DNA from: JACCZX01 sp963791315
GTDB lineage: Bacteria > Pseudomonadota > Gammaproteobacteria > Burkholderiales > Burkholderiaceae_F
Direction of reading: 5' to 3'
DNA: 64,000 bases
Assembly (NCBI GenBank): GCA_963791315.1
Contig: CAWBRQ010000007.1
Location: 434,001 to 498,000, forward strand
Part shown: positions 1-9,711 of the stretch, piece after piece
Numbering within the stretch: the first letter of the stretch is position 1
Layout of the letters: every line of letters starts with the position of its first letter
Position numbers and translations under genes: made by a program
The notes under the pieces: model-generated
The model's database searches: none
The model's input: the letters and a program-made list of their open reading frames with translations, nothing else
What the model was told of the DNA's origin: nothing

Positions 1-1109
1 AGCCGACCAACCATTTGGATGCCGAAAGTGTCGACTGGCTCGAGCAATTCCTGTTGCGTTTCCCGGGGACCGTGGTCGCGGTCACGCACGATCGCTACTT
101 CCTGGACAACGCGGCCGAGTGGATCCTGGAGCTCGATCGCGGGCGTGGCATTCCATACAAGGGCAATTACAGCGCGTGGCTCGAACAAAAGGAAGAACGC
201 CTAGCGCGCGAGTCGAAGCAGGAAGACGCGCGCGTGAAAACGATGAAGTCGGAGCTCGAGTGGGTGCGTCAGAACGCGAAGGGCCGGCAGGCCAAGAGCA
301 AGGCGCGCTTGGCGCGCTTCGACGAGCTGTCGTCGTACGAGCATCAGACGCGCAACGAAACGCAGGAGATTTTTATTCCGGTTTCCGAGCGGCTGGGCGA
401 CAAGGTGATCGAGTTCGACGGCGTGTCAAAGGGCTACGGCGACCGTCTGTTGATTGACAACCTCACGTTCAGCGTCCCGCCCGGTGCGATCGTGGGCATC
501 ATCGGGCCCAATGGTGCCGGGAAGTCGACGCTGTTTCGAATGATCACCGGCAAGGAAAAACCCGATGCAGGGGAAATAGTCATCGGCCCGACGGTACGGA
601 TGGCTTCGGTCGATCAATTTCGCGATGCGTTGCCGAACGACAAGAGCGTGTGGGAGGCAGTGTCCGGTGGTCTCGATGTTCTCACCGTTGGCAAGTTCGA
701 AATGGGATCACGCGCCTATCTTGGACGATTCAATTTCAAAGGTGGCGATCAGCAAAAAATCGTCGGCAACCTGTCCGGCGGAGAGCGCGGTCGTTTGCAT
801 CTTGCGAAGACCTTGCTCGCCGGCGGCAACGTGTTGCTGCTGGACGAGCCGTCGAACGATCTTGACGTTGAAACGTTGCGCGCGCTCGAAGAAGCGCTGC
901 TCGAGTTTGCGGGTACGGTGCTGGTGATCTCACACGATCGCTGGTTTCTCGACCGCATCGCCACGCACATCCTGGCATCGGAGGATGACTCGCAGTGGAC
1001 TTTCTTCAACGGCAACTACCAGGAATACGAAGCGGACAAGAAGCAACGCCTGGGCGAAGAGGGTGCGCGTCCGCATCGCCCGCGCTATAAGCCGTTGGCA
1101 AGGCGGTGA
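1..1109 (+). CDS. ettA: Energy-dependent translational throttle protein EttA (ABC-F ATPase), 5' partial
   Basis: The last 368 codons of an ABC-F protein; the gene starts left of the window. The first readable residues, PTNHLD, are the end of the Walker B motif of ATPase domain 1. They are followed by the ABC-F linker (GNYSAWLEQK, then a charged coiled coil), and by a full second ATPase domain with Walker A GPNGAGKST, signature LSGGERGRLHLAK, Walker B LLLDEPSNDLD and switch histidine ISHDRWFLD. Linker and C-terminus match EttA rather than Uup. EttA is known to bind the ribosomal E site and to gate the first elongation step according to the ATP/ADP ratio. It is cytosolic and has no membrane segments. 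Confidence 0.93.
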   Translation, partial: PTNHLDAESVDWLEQFLLRFPGTVVAVTHDRYFLDNAAEWILELDRGRGIPYKGNYSAWLEQKEERLARESKQEDARVKTMKSELEWVRQNAKGRQAKSKARLARFDELSSYEHQTRNETQEIFIPVSERLGDKVIEFDGVSKGYGDRLLIDNLTFSVPPGAIVGIIGPNGAGKSTLFRMITGKEKPDAGEIVIGPTVRMASVDQFRDALPNDKSVWEAVSGGLDVLTVGKFEMGSRAYLGRFNFKGGDQQKIVGNLSGGERGRLHLAKTLLAGGNVLLLDEPSNDLDVETLRALEEALLEFAGTVLVISHDRWFLDRIATHILASEDDSQWTFFNGNYQEYEADKKQRLGEEGARPHRPRYKPLARR

Positions 1110-1126
1110 TCGGTGAGAACTGAGTA

Positions 1127-2359
1127 ATGAACGCGGCGACAGCGCAATCGAAGGCCGGACACGGATGGTGGACGCTGACGTTGGTCGCTGCTGCGATCCT
1201 GATGGTCACGATGGGCGCCCGACAATCGCTTGGCCTCTTTGTCTCGCCGCTGAACACCGCGACCGGGCTCGGCATCGTCACGATCAGCTTCGCGATGGCG
1301 GTGGCCCAGTTTGTTTGGGGTGCCCTGCAGCCAGTTGCCGGTGCGATAGCCGATCGCTACGGTCCCGCACGGGTCTTGGCGGGCGGCCTGATCGTGCTGG
1401 CGATAGGCACGGCGTTAACACCGTTCATGACGACTGGGCTCGGCCTGGTATTTGCGATCGGCATTCTGTCGGCGGCCGGAGCAGGGGGCGCGAGCTTTTC
1501 TGTGCTGATCGGAGCCGCCTCGCAACACGTACCAGCCAATAAGCGCGGAACCGCTTCCGGCGTAGTCAATGCCGGCGGCTCGTTCGGGCAGTTTGTGTTT
1601 GCACCACTGCTGCAGATGCTGATCACGGTGTTCGGTTGGGCCGGTGCGATGTGGTCGCTCGCCGTGCTGACGTTGACTGCTCTGCCGTTGACTAGGGTAC
1701 TGCGTCGTTCGCCGGATGCGGCGGCAGCTCATGCCGCCTCTGCGCCTAGCGGCGGGCTCAGGCGCGCAGTCCGGGAAGCGCTGCGTGATCGCAGCTATTT
1801 GTTGTTGCACGCGGGCTTTTTCACGTGCGGCTTTCATATCGCATTTTTGGTAACTCATCTTCCGGGCGAAGTCGACCTGTGCGGTTTGTCGGCGTCGGTG
1901 GCGAGTTGGTCGCTGGCGCTGATCGGCTTGGCGAACATCGCCGGCAGCCTGACCGCCGGACAGTGGGTTAACCGTTATCGCAGCAAGTACATCCTGTTCT
2001 GGATGTATCTGTCGCGCACCGTGCTGATTCTGATCTACCTGGCCGCGCCGAAAACGGCAATGACGTTCTACATTTTCGCGATTGGACTCGGACTGACCTG
2101 GCTGGCGACCGTTCCGCCGACCGCTGGCGTGGTCGGCAAACTGTTCGGGATGCGTTACCTCGCAACGCTATTCGGCCTGACCTTGCTCACGCATCAGATC
2201 GGCGCCTTTTTCGGCGCATATTTGGGCGGCATCGCGGTCGACCGCACCGGCAGTTATCTTTGGATGTGGTACGCCGATGCGCTGCTAGCGCTCGCTGCAG
2301 CGTTGGTGAATCTGCCAATTCGAGAGCCGAAGGTAGAACGGCATGTCGCATCGGCGTAA
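1127..2359 (+). CDS. MFS transporter (monocarboxylate/oxalate-formate antiporter-like)
   Basis: A 410-residue integral membrane protein with about 12 hydrophobic segments. The loop between helices 2 and 3 has the MFS signature form (AGAIADRYGPARVL, near residues 75-90). The N-terminal half ARQSLGLFVSPL resembles the monocarboxylate/oxalate:formate antiporter group, so a small carboxylate is a plausible substrate; this is inference. It starts 17 bases after ettA and could be read through from it. The 3' end is convergent with the EF-G-like gene, with only 6 bases between stops. Confidence 0.8.
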   Translation: MNAATAQSKAGHGWWTLTLVAAAILMVTMGARQSLGLFVSPLNTATGLGIVTISFAMAVAQFVWGALQPVAGAIADRYGPARVLAGGLIVLAIGTALTPFMTTGLGLVFAIGILSAAGAGGASFSVLIGAASQHVPANKRGTASGVVNAGGSFGQFVFAPLLQMLITVFGWAGAMWSLAVLTLTALPLTRVLRRSPDAAAAHAASAPSGGLRRAVREALRDRSYLLLHAGFFTCGFHIAFLVTHLPGEVDLCGLSASVASWSLALIGLANIAGSLTAGQWVNRYRSKYILFWMYLSRTVLILIYLAAPKTAMTFYIFAIGLGLTWLATVPPTAGVVGKLFGMRYLATLFGLTLLTHQIGAFFGAYLGGIAVDRTGSYLWMWYADALLALAAALVNLPIREPKVERHVASA

Positions 2360-2365
2360 CACCGG

Positions 2366-4426
2366 TCAATCCTCTTCTTCTACTTTCGCCTTCGACTTGT
2401 GCTCGGTCGCCAGTTGCTGCTGAACATTCGGCGGTGCCTGTTCGTAGTGCGATAGCGACATCGTCCACGCGCCGCGGCCCTGTGTCATCGACTTGAGTCG
2501 CGCCGAGTAGCCTTCGAGCTCTGCCAGCGGTACCAATCCCTCGACGGTCATCGCGCCGGCGAGGCCACGCGTACCGGTGATATGACCGCGACGCGAAGAC
2601 AGGTCGCCCGTGATATCGCCGATGTGAGACTCGGGTGCCTCGATCTCCGCGTTGACGATCGGCTCGAGCACAATGGGGCGCGCCTTGTTCAGTGCATCGA
2701 GAAACGCCTTGCGCCCCGCAGACACGAACGCGATCTCTTTCGAGTCGACCGGATGGTGTTTGCCGTCGTAGACGGTGACACGCAGGTCCTGCATCGGGTA
2801 TCCGGCGACAGGCCCCGACGTAAGAACCGATTCAACGCCCTTCTGCACGGCGGGAATGAACTGGTATGGAATCACGCCGCCCTTAACCTGGTCGACGAAT
2901 TCAAAGCCCGCGCCGCGCGCCAGCGGCTCGACGCGCAGAAACACTTCGCCAAATTGCCCGGCACCCCCGGTCTGCTTCTTGTGCCGTGCGTGGCCTTCTG
3001 CGGGGGCGCCGATTGTTTCCCGATACGGCACGCGCGGCGGGCGCGTTTGCACCTCGATCTTGTACTGCGACGACATGCGCTCGAGCGCGGAGCGCAGATG
3101 CAGCTCGCCCAATCCTCGCAAAACCGTTTCGTTCAGCGTCACGTCGTGCTCGATGACCAAGGTGGGGTCTTCGGCCATCATCTTGTGCAGCACCTCCGAG
3201 ATCCGCTGCTCGTCGCCACGGCGCTTCGGCTGGATCGCCAGGCCGCTCATCGGCGTTGGAAATTCAAGCGGCCGCATGTGGATGTGGTCTTCATCGTGCG
3301 AATCATGCAGCACGGAATCGAACTCGATCTCGTCGATCTTCGCGACGGCCGCAATATCGCCCGGCGACGCTGATGAAACTTCGACCGTCTTTGAGCCTTG
3401 CAGCATCAACAGGTGTCCCACCTTGAACGGCTTGCGTCCGCTGCCGATGTAAAGCTGCGTGTCCTTCGTGACCGTTCCCTGGTGCACACGAAACACGCCC
3501 AGCTTGCCGACATACGGATCGACGACGACCTTGAACACGTGTGCTAGGACGTGCTTCTTAGGATCTGGCTCGGAGCGGAATTCGTTGACGCCCTTGCCGT
3601 CGACCAAGTCGCCCTTGAAGAATAGTGGTGGGTTGCCTTCGGCCGGGTTCGGCAGCAGGCGGTCAAAAATATTCAGCAATTCGTCGATGCCGGCGCCGTT
3701 GCGTGATGAAACGAAGCACACCGGGATCAGGTGGCCGTCACGCAATGCCTTCTCGAATGGGCCGTGCAGTTCGTCGGCCTCGATTTCCTGACCCTGCTCC
3801 AGATAGCGCGCCATCAAGTCTTCGTCGACTTCGATCACCTGGTCAATCAAGGCCTGGTGCGCGTCGGCGACGGACGAAAAATCGGCTTCTCCGGACGGAT
3901 TGAAGAAGCAGTCGACAACCTTGGTGGCGTTGGCCGCTGGCAAATTGATCGGCAGCACTTCCTTGCCGAACGCGCTGCGCAAGTCTTCGAGCACCTGCGG
4001 CAGATTGACGTTGTCGGCGTCGATGCGGTTGACGATGATCAGCCGGCACAACCTGCGCTTGGCGGCCCAATCCATCATGCGCGACGTAATCATCTCGATC
4101 CCGGTCGATGCATTGACGACGATCGCTGCAGTTTCGACGGCGTCGAGCGCACCGATCGCCTGGCCGATGAAATCGGGAAACCCCGGCGTATCCAGCAGAT
4201 GGACGCGCACGTTCGGCAGATCTAGATGCAGCGCCGACGTGCGCAGTGAATGTTGAAAGCTCTTTTCCAGCGGATCGAAGTCGCTTACGGTCGTGCCTTT
4301 TTCAACGCTGCCTGCGACCTGAATCGCGCCGGCTCTGGCAAGCAATGCTTCGGCAAGCGACGTCTTACCGGCACCGCCGTGGCCAAGCAGGGCCACGGTC
4401 CTAATGTTCTCCGTTGTATAGGTCAT
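2366..4426 (-). CDS. Elongation factor G-like GTPase (EF-G paralogue)
   Basis: 686 residues, the length and domain order of EF-G: GTPase domain (P-loop GHGGAGKT at 15-22, G3 DTPGF at 79-83), beta-barrel domain II, then domains III-V. The protein is clearly diverged from canonical FusA and belongs to the EF-G-like/FusA2 group, whose role is less clear than ribosome translocation by FusA. The G4 motif reads NRID (133-136) where NKxD is usual, a conservative K to R change at a guanine-recognition position. It is divergent from the ppk2 gene with only about 66 bases between start codons, which must hold both promoters. Confidence 0.88.
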   Translation of the reverse strand: MTYTTENIRTVALLGHGGAGKTSLAEALLARAGAIQVAGSVEKGTTVSDFDPLEKSFQHSLRTSALHLDLPNVRVHLLDTPGFPDFIGQAIGALDAVETAAIVVNASTGIEMITSRMMDWAAKRRLCRLIIVNRIDADNVNLPQVLEDLRSAFGKEVLPINLPAANATKVVDCFFNPSGEADFSSVADAHQALIDQVIEVDEDLMARYLEQGQEIEADELHGPFEKALRDGHLIPVCFVSSRNGAGIDELLNIFDRLLPNPAEGNPPLFFKGDLVDGKGVNEFRSEPDPKKHVLAHVFKVVVDPYVGKLGVFRVHQGTVTKDTQLYIGSGRKPFKVGHLLMLQGSKTVEVSSASPGDIAAVAKIDEIEFDSVLHDSHDEDHIHMRPLEFPTPMSGLAIQPKRRGDEQRISEVLHKMMAEDPTLVIEHDVTLNETVLRGLGELHLRSALERMSSQYKIEVQTRPPRVPYRETIGAPAEGHARHKKQTGGAGQFGEVFLRVEPLARGAGFEFVDQVKGGVIPYQFIPAVQKGVESVLTSGPVAGYPMQDLRVTVYDGKHHPVDSKEIAFVSAGRKAFLDALNKARPIVLEPIVNAEIEAPESHIGDITGDLSSRRGHITGTRGLAGAMTVEGLVPLAELEGYSARLKSMTQGRGAWTMSLSHYEQAPPNVQQQLATEHKSKAKVEEED

Positions 4427-4492
4427 CTGCTCCTCTTTACTGTCTCCAGGGCGCTATTGGCTATGCTACCCGCGAGCGCGGATGAGGACGAC

Positions 4493-5401
4493 ATGGCTAC
4501 AAATCGGCAGGAACTCAAACAGGTGTCCGGCTGGATCGACCCGTACCGGGTGACCAATGGCGCCAAGTTTCGTCTGAAGAAAGTCGAGCCATCGGACACA
4601 GGTGGACTCAAGGCCGACAAGAGCGAGGCAGCGCAGCGGCTGTCAACGGGCGTGCAGTGGCTGGCTGCCGAGCAGGACAAGCTGTACGCACAGGACCGGC
4701 GCTCGCTGCTAGTCATTTTTCAGGCGATGGACGCGGCGGGCAAGGACAGCACGATCGAGCACGTGATGAGCGGAGTGAATCCGCAGGGCGTGGAGGTCGT
4801 GTCGTTCAAGCAACCGTCGCCGGAAGAACTCGATCACGACTGGATGTGGCGCTGCTACCGGCACCTTCCGGAGCGCGGTCGCATCGGTATTTTCAATCGG
4901 TCGTATTACGAAGAAGTGCTGGTGGTGCGAGTGCACCAGGAGATTCTGCGCGCACAGAAGCTGCCGCCGGAGTGCATCGGAAAAAGTATTTTCGATCAAC
5001 GGCTGCGCGACATAGTGGCGATCGAAGACTATCTGGTCCGAAACGGCACGTCGGTGTTGAAGTTTTTTTTGCACGTTTCGCGCAAGGAGCAGAAGAAGCG
5101 TTTTCTAGAGCGGCTTAATGAGCCTGAAAAAAACTGGAAGTTCTCAGCTGCCGACGTGAAGGAACGCGCCCACTGGAACGATTACATGAAGGCCTACGAA
5201 GCGGCCGTACGTGCGACCGCAACTCCGCAGGCGCCTTGGTTTGTTGTGCCAGCGGATAACAAATGGTTCACGCGCCTGGTTGTAGTCGGCGCGATTGTCG
5301 AGGCGCTCGAAAAGATGGAGCTCAAATATCCGGTGATCGACAAAACGCAGCGCGCCGAGCTCGAACGCGCGCGCGCGATGCTACTGAACCAGGAAAAGTA
5401 G
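4493..5401 (+). CDS. ppk2: Polyphosphate kinase 2 family protein
   Basis: 302 residues from the ATG at 4493; an in-frame ATG at 4463 would add ten residues (MLPASADEDD), but homologues start close to MATNRQ. PPK2 hallmarks: Walker A AMDAAGKDS, Walker B and lid region RGRIGIFNRSYYEEVLVVRV, and an RLNEPEKNWKFS C-terminal segment. PPK2 enzymes transfer phosphate between polyphosphate and nucleoside mono- or diphosphates. The form seen (single domain, FNRSYYEEVL) fits the polyphosphate:nucleotide phosphotransferase branch, but the preferred nucleotide cannot be read from sequence. It is cytosolic and converges on the gabD gene. Confidence 0.88.
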   Translation: MATNRQELKQVSGWIDPYRVTNGAKFRLKKVEPSDTGGLKADKSEAAQRLSTGVQWLAAEQDKLYAQDRRSLLVIFQAMDAAGKDSTIEHVMSGVNPQGVEVVSFKQPSPEELDHDWMWRCYRHLPERGRIGIFNRSYYEEVLVVRVHQEILRAQKLPPECIGKSIFDQRLRDIVAIEDYLVRNGTSVLKFFLHVSRKEQKKRFLERLNEPEKNWKFSAADVKERAHWNDYMKAYEAAVRATATPQAPWFVVPADNKWFTRLVVVGAIVEALEKMELKYPVIDKTQRAELERARAMLLNQEK

Positions 5402-5409
5402 CGCCGGGG

Positions 5410-6891
5410 CTAAATGCCTCCGATGCATACGTACTTGGTGACCAGATACTCCTCGATACCGTACTTCGACCCCTCGCGTCCGAACCCTGATTGCTTGATA
5501 CCGCCGAACGGCGAAACCTCGTTCGACATCAGGCCTGTGTTGACTGCGACCATTCCGTATTCGAGCCTTTCGGCGACACGAAATACACGCGCTATATCGC
5601 GTGTGTAAAAGTAAGCAGCGAGTCCGAACTCGCTCGCATTGGCGGCGGCAATGGCCTCGGCGTCGTCCGCAAACTTGAACACCGGCGCGACGGGCCCGAA
5701 AGTTTCTTCGCGCGTCAGCAGCATCTTGTCGGTGACGTTGGCTAGCACCGTGGGTTGATAGAACGTGCCTCCGAGCGCATGGCGTTCGCCACCGGTAACG
5801 ACGCTTGCACCGCGCTTCGTCGCATCGGCCACGTGAAGCTCGACTTTCTTCAGAGCGTTTGTATCGATCAGCGGACCCTGCTGCACGCCGGCTTCAAAGC
5901 CCGAGCCCACTTTCAGTTGCGCGGCCTTCGCTGCCAGTTTCTGCACAAACTCGTCGTAGATCTTTTCGTGAACATAGAAGCGATTGGTGCAGACGCACGT
6001 CTGACCCGCATTGCGATACTTCGATGCGATTGCGCCTTCAACCGCCGCGTCGACTTCAGCGTCCTCAAACGCGATAAATGGGGCGTTGCCCCCCAGTTCT
6101 AGCGAAAGCTTTTTCAACGTCGGCGCGCTTTGCTGCATCAATATGCGGCCGACCGCCGTCGAGCCGGTAAACGACACCTTGCGCACGACGTCCGACTCGC
6201 ACCAAATCTTTCCGACGGCGATCGAATTCGATTCGTCCGCCGGTACGACATTGAACACGCCGGGCGGAAAGCCCGCGCGGTGCGATAGCTCAGCCAACGT
6301 GAGCGCCGACAGAGGCGTTTGCTCAGCGGGCTTGACGACCACCGTGCAGCCCGCTGCAATCGCCGGTGCAACCTTGCGCGTAATCATCGCGACCGGAAAA
6401 TTCCAGGGCGTGATGGCTGCACACACACCGATCGGCTCCTTCCACACCATCAGGCGCTTGTCATCGGCTGTCGTCGGAATCGTGTCCCCGTAGACGCGTT
6501 TCGCTTCTTCAGCAAACCATTCGATGAACGATGCGCCGTAGGTGACTTCGCCGCGGCTCTCGGTCATTGGTTTGCCTTGCTCGGCCGTCATTAACTTCGC
6601 CAGGTCTTCCTGGTGCGCGATGATCAAATCGAACCAGCGCCGCAGCGCGGCGGCACGTTCCTTTGCGGTCTTCGCTCGCCAGCCCGGCAATGCGTCGCGC
6701 GCGGCGTCGATCGCGCGCTGCGCCTCGGGGCCTTTGCAGTTAGCAACCTTCGCGATCTCGACGCCGTCGGCAGGATTGAGCACTGCAAAGCGTCCGCGCG
6801 AAGCTGCCGGCGTCCAGGCGCCCCCGATGTACGCCTCGGTCTTCAGTAACGCACCGTCGGCCAAGGACGGCAATCCAACTTTCTGCAGCAT
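5410..6891 (-). CDS. gabD: NAD(P)-dependent succinate-semialdehyde dehydrogenase
   Basis: 493 residues of the aldehyde dehydrogenase superfamily. Visible motifs are the cofactor-binding FTGSTAVGRILM, the catalytic glutamate in LELGGNAPFI, and the catalytic cysteine in RNAGQTCVC. The C-terminus (GGIKQSGFGREGSKYGIEEY) is typical of GabD, which oxidises succinic semialdehyde to succinate. The start at 6891 is chosen because GGAGTTCAG precedes the ATG; an upstream in-frame start at 6924 lacks a ribosome-binding site. It lies alone between converging ppk2 and a divergent oxygenase gene. Confidence 0.9.
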   Translation of the reverse strand: MLQKVGLPSLADGALLKTEAYIGGAWTPAASRGRFAVLNPADGVEIAKVANCKGPEAQRAIDAARDALPGWRAKTAKERAAALRRWFDLIIAHQEDLAKLMTAEQGKPMTESRGEVTYGASFIEWFAEEAKRVYGDTIPTTADDKRLMVWKEPIGVCAAITPWNFPVAMITRKVAPAIAAGCTVVVKPAEQTPLSALTLAELSHRAGFPPGVFNVVPADESNSIAVGKIWCESDVVRKVSFTGSTAVGRILMQQSAPTLKKLSLELGGNAPFIAFEDAEVDAAVEGAIASKYRNAGQTCVCTNRFYVHEKIYDEFVQKLAAKAAQLKVGSGFEAGVQQGPLIDTNALKKVELHVADATKRGASVVTGGERHALGGTFYQPTVLANVTDKMLLTREETFGPVAPVFKFADDAEAIAAANASEFGLAAYFYTRDIARVFRVAERLEYGMVAVNTGLMSNEVSPFGGIKQSGFGREGSKYGIEEYLVTKYVCIGGI

Positions 6892-6953
6892 CTGAACTCC
6901 CGCCGGCATCTGTCCAGGATCCAAGAATACTGCTGTCGGCGGCTAAACTCTGC

Positions 6954-7871
6954 GTGGTGAAGTTCGATCAGCTGCCATCCGCCTTGCAAGCGTGGTTGCG
7001 CACGATGCAAGAGCGCAATTTCGCGCGTGACGCGGTGGTTCAGGCTTTGGTGGACGCGAAGTACGAGGCGCAGTACGCGGAGGCGGTGGTGGACGCGGCT
7101 TGGTGCGAGCCGCCGGTGGAAATTGTCGCACCCGCCGTGGTTGCAGTCGCAATGGACAGCGCCATTGCACCCGTTGCCGGCGCGGCAAGTCAGCCGTCAC
7201 GTCCACTGAGCATGCAGCTCGCCGAGATGCCGAACAGCCTCGAGACACCCGATCGTGCTGTCGAGATGCTGTTCGTGATCGAATCGCCGCGAGTCGTGCT
7301 GTTCGGCAATCTGCTTTCCGATGATGAGTGCGATCTGCTAATTAGCCTGTCGCGCGACAAGTTGCAGCGTTCCAGCGTTGTGAACGCGAGCACTGGTGCC
7401 TACGACGTTCATCCACATCGAACCAGTTCCGGCACTTATTTCAAACGCGGTGAGAATGAACTGTTGCAGCGAATCGAAAAGCGCATTGCCGAGCTGGTGG
7501 ATTGCCCGATTGAACAGGGTGAGCCGATCCAGGTGCTTCACTACGAGCCCGGCGGCGAATACAAACCGCACTTCGACTATTTCGATCCGTCGCACCCCGG
7601 TAATAAGGAAGTGCTTGCGCAGGGCGGACAAAGGATCGCAACGTTAATCATGTATTTGAACGACGTGACGCTTGGCGGGTCCACCGTGTTTCCGGAGATC
7701 GGGCTGGATGTGCTGCCGCGCAAGGGGCACGCGGTGTACTTCGCGTATTGCGATGAGGCCGGCGCACTCGACGTACGTACGTTGCACGGCGGCAGCCCGG
7801 TTGGCAGCGGCGAAAAGTGGATTGCTACTAAGTGGTTTCGCCAGCAGCCGTACGTCGGTTCGGGTGCGTGA
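6954..7871 (+). CDS. 2-oxoglutarate/Fe(II)-dependent oxygenase, prolyl 4-hydroxylase type
   Basis: 305 residues with a GTG start (GTG at 6954 or 6957). The C-terminal two thirds form a P4H-type double-stranded beta helix: iron ligands H206 and D208 (KPHFDYF), third ligand H278 (LHGGSPV) and the 2OG-binding K288 (GEKW). The substrate motif region HRTSSGTYF is also present. The first about 50 residues form a separate small helical domain, followed by an Ala/Val/Pro linker. Family members hydroxylate prolyl residues in proteins (for example bacterial EF-Tu or collagen-like targets); the target here is unknown. The stop is followed by a bidirectional terminator. Confidence 0.85.
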   Translation: MVKFDQLPSALQAWLRTMQERNFARDAVVQALVDAKYEAQYAEAVVDAAWCEPPVEIVAPAVVAVAMDSAIAPVAGAASQPSRPLSMQLAEMPNSLETPDRAVEMLFVIESPRVVLFGNLLSDDECDLLISLSRDKLQRSSVVNASTGAYDVHPHRTSSGTYFKRGENELLQRIEKRIAELVDCPIEQGEPIQVLHYEPGGEYKPHFDYFDPSHPGNKEVLAQGGQRIATLIMYLNDVTLGGSTVFPEIGLDVLPRKGHAVYFAYCDEAGALDVRTLHGGSPVGSGEKWIATKWFRQQPYVGSGA

Positions 7872-7897
7872 GCTGATAGTGCCACTCGGGCGAAAAA

Positions 7898-7920
7898 AAA
7901 CCGCGGCAAGCCGCGGTTTT
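7898..7920. terminator. Bidirectional rho-independent terminator
   Basis: Perfect 10-bp inverted repeat AAAACCGCGG-CAAG-CCGCGGTTTT between the convergent oxygenase and cold-shock genes. The minus strand gets the longer U tract (8 A's at 7893-7900 on the plus strand), so it probably serves the cold-shock mRNA best and the oxygenase mRNA as well. Confidence 0.85.
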
Positions 7921-7938
7921 CAATTTGATGCTCTGAAA

Positions 7939-8142
7939 TTACATCGGCCGGATTTGCGAGGCCTGCGGGCCTTTCGGACCCTGCTTGACCACAAACTCGA
8001 CCTGCTGATTCTCAGTCAATGTCTTGAAGCCGCTTCCGACGATTTCGCTGTAATGCGCGAATAGATCGGCGCCGCCACCATCCGGGGTAATGAAGCCAAA
8101 ACCCTTGGACTCGTTGAACCACTTAACTTTGCCACTAGCCAT
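7939..8142 (-). CDS. Cold-shock protein, CspA family
   Basis: 67 residues, the usual size of a single cold-shock domain. It begins MASGKVKWFNESKGFGFI, containing RNP1 (KGFGFI, 13-18), with RNP2 in the variant form DLFAHY. CspA-type proteins bind single-stranded RNA/DNA and melt mRNA structure. The start at 8142 is preferred over an in-frame ATG at 8208, because the protein then aligns end to end with the family and TTTTTTAGGA lies upstream. About 215 bases separate it from tRNA-Lys on the same strand, leaving room for the long leader common in csp genes; no cold-box could be assigned with confidence. Confidence 0.92.
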   Translation of the reverse strand: MASGKVKWFNESKGFGFITPDGGGADLFAHYSEIVGSGFKTLTENQQVEFVVKQGPKGPQASQIRPM

Positions 8143-8359
8143 TTTGATTACGTTCCTAAAAAATCGCGCGCGCGTCGACATGACGCTCCACGCATGCAAG
8201 CGGATCAAGCAACGTAACCGGGGGAACTGCCAAGACCATCAAGCAACAACAGCTAGCGATGAGGTAGGACGAGTCGATGGGTACTGGACTTGAAGCGAAT
8301 GCGGCGGCGAGCCTACTCGAAACCGGAGCTTTTGTCGAGGGCCGTTTTGTCGAGAGCGC

Positions 8360-8435
8360 TGGTAGGTCGTGGCAGGCTCGAACTGCCGACCAACGGATTA
8401 AAAGTCCGCTGCTCTACCGACTGAGCTAACGACCC
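8360..8435 (-). tRNA. tRNA-Lys (anticodon TTT)
   Basis: 76 nt including an encoded CCA. Read on the minus strand: acceptor GGGTCGT pairs with ACGACCT (one G-T at position 1-72), D-loop with AGCTCAGTCGGTAGAGC, anticodon stem-loop GGACTTTTAATCC carrying TTT, and T-arm GGCAGTTCGAGCCTGCC. All arms close. Confidence 0.97.
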
Positions 8436-8451
8436 GGAATCACAGCCGAAC

Positions 8452-8480
8452 ATTATGCCGGAGCGCTCAAGGCCGGGCAA
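8452..8480 (-). promoter_or_regulatory. Putative sigma-70 promoter of tRNA-Lys
   Basis: On the minus strand TTGCCC, 17 bases, then CATAAT, ending about 16 bases before the mature tRNA 5' end. Spacing and -10 match are good; the call rests on sequence alone. Confidence 0.5.
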
Positions 8481-8575
8481 ACTGCATTGAATTCCCAAGT
8501 GCGGTGAAGTGTGTGTCGGTTGTTATGCTCGCTCGGTTTGTGCGCTGTTGTGACCGCCGGGCCGTTACAAATCGG

Positions 8576-8624
8576 TTGACTTTTTGTACTGTATGTATTT
8601 ACAGTGCGCTGTAATTATTTACAG
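8576..8624 (+). promoter_or_regulatory. recA promoter with two tandem LexA (SOS) boxes
   Basis: A -35 element TTGACT (8576-8581) is followed by two perfect CTG-N10-CAG operators, CTGTATGTATTTACAG (8589-8604) and CTGTAATTATTTACAG (8609-8624), whose starts are exactly 20 bp apart. The first overlaps the expected -10 region, so LexA would block RNA polymerase. E. coli recA has one such box; two in phase on the helix suggest cooperative or tighter repression (inference). Confidence 0.88.
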
Positions 8625-8685
8625 CAGCAGTCGGGTCAATCGAGTACCAGCGGAGGCGGCAATGGATGATGGAAGGAGTCTTTTA

Positions 8686-9688
<1,003 letters not shown>

Positions 9689-9711
<23 letters not shown>

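Noticed and set aside
2582..3373. A 263-codon plus-strand open frame
   Set aside because: Antisense to the EF-G-like gene with no homology; composition typical of a shadow frame.
8330..8354. 10-bp direct repeat TTTTGTCGAG (8330 and 8345) beside tRNA-Lys, considered as an attachment site
   Set aside because: Too short, not within the tRNA 3' end, and no integrase or mobile genes nearby.
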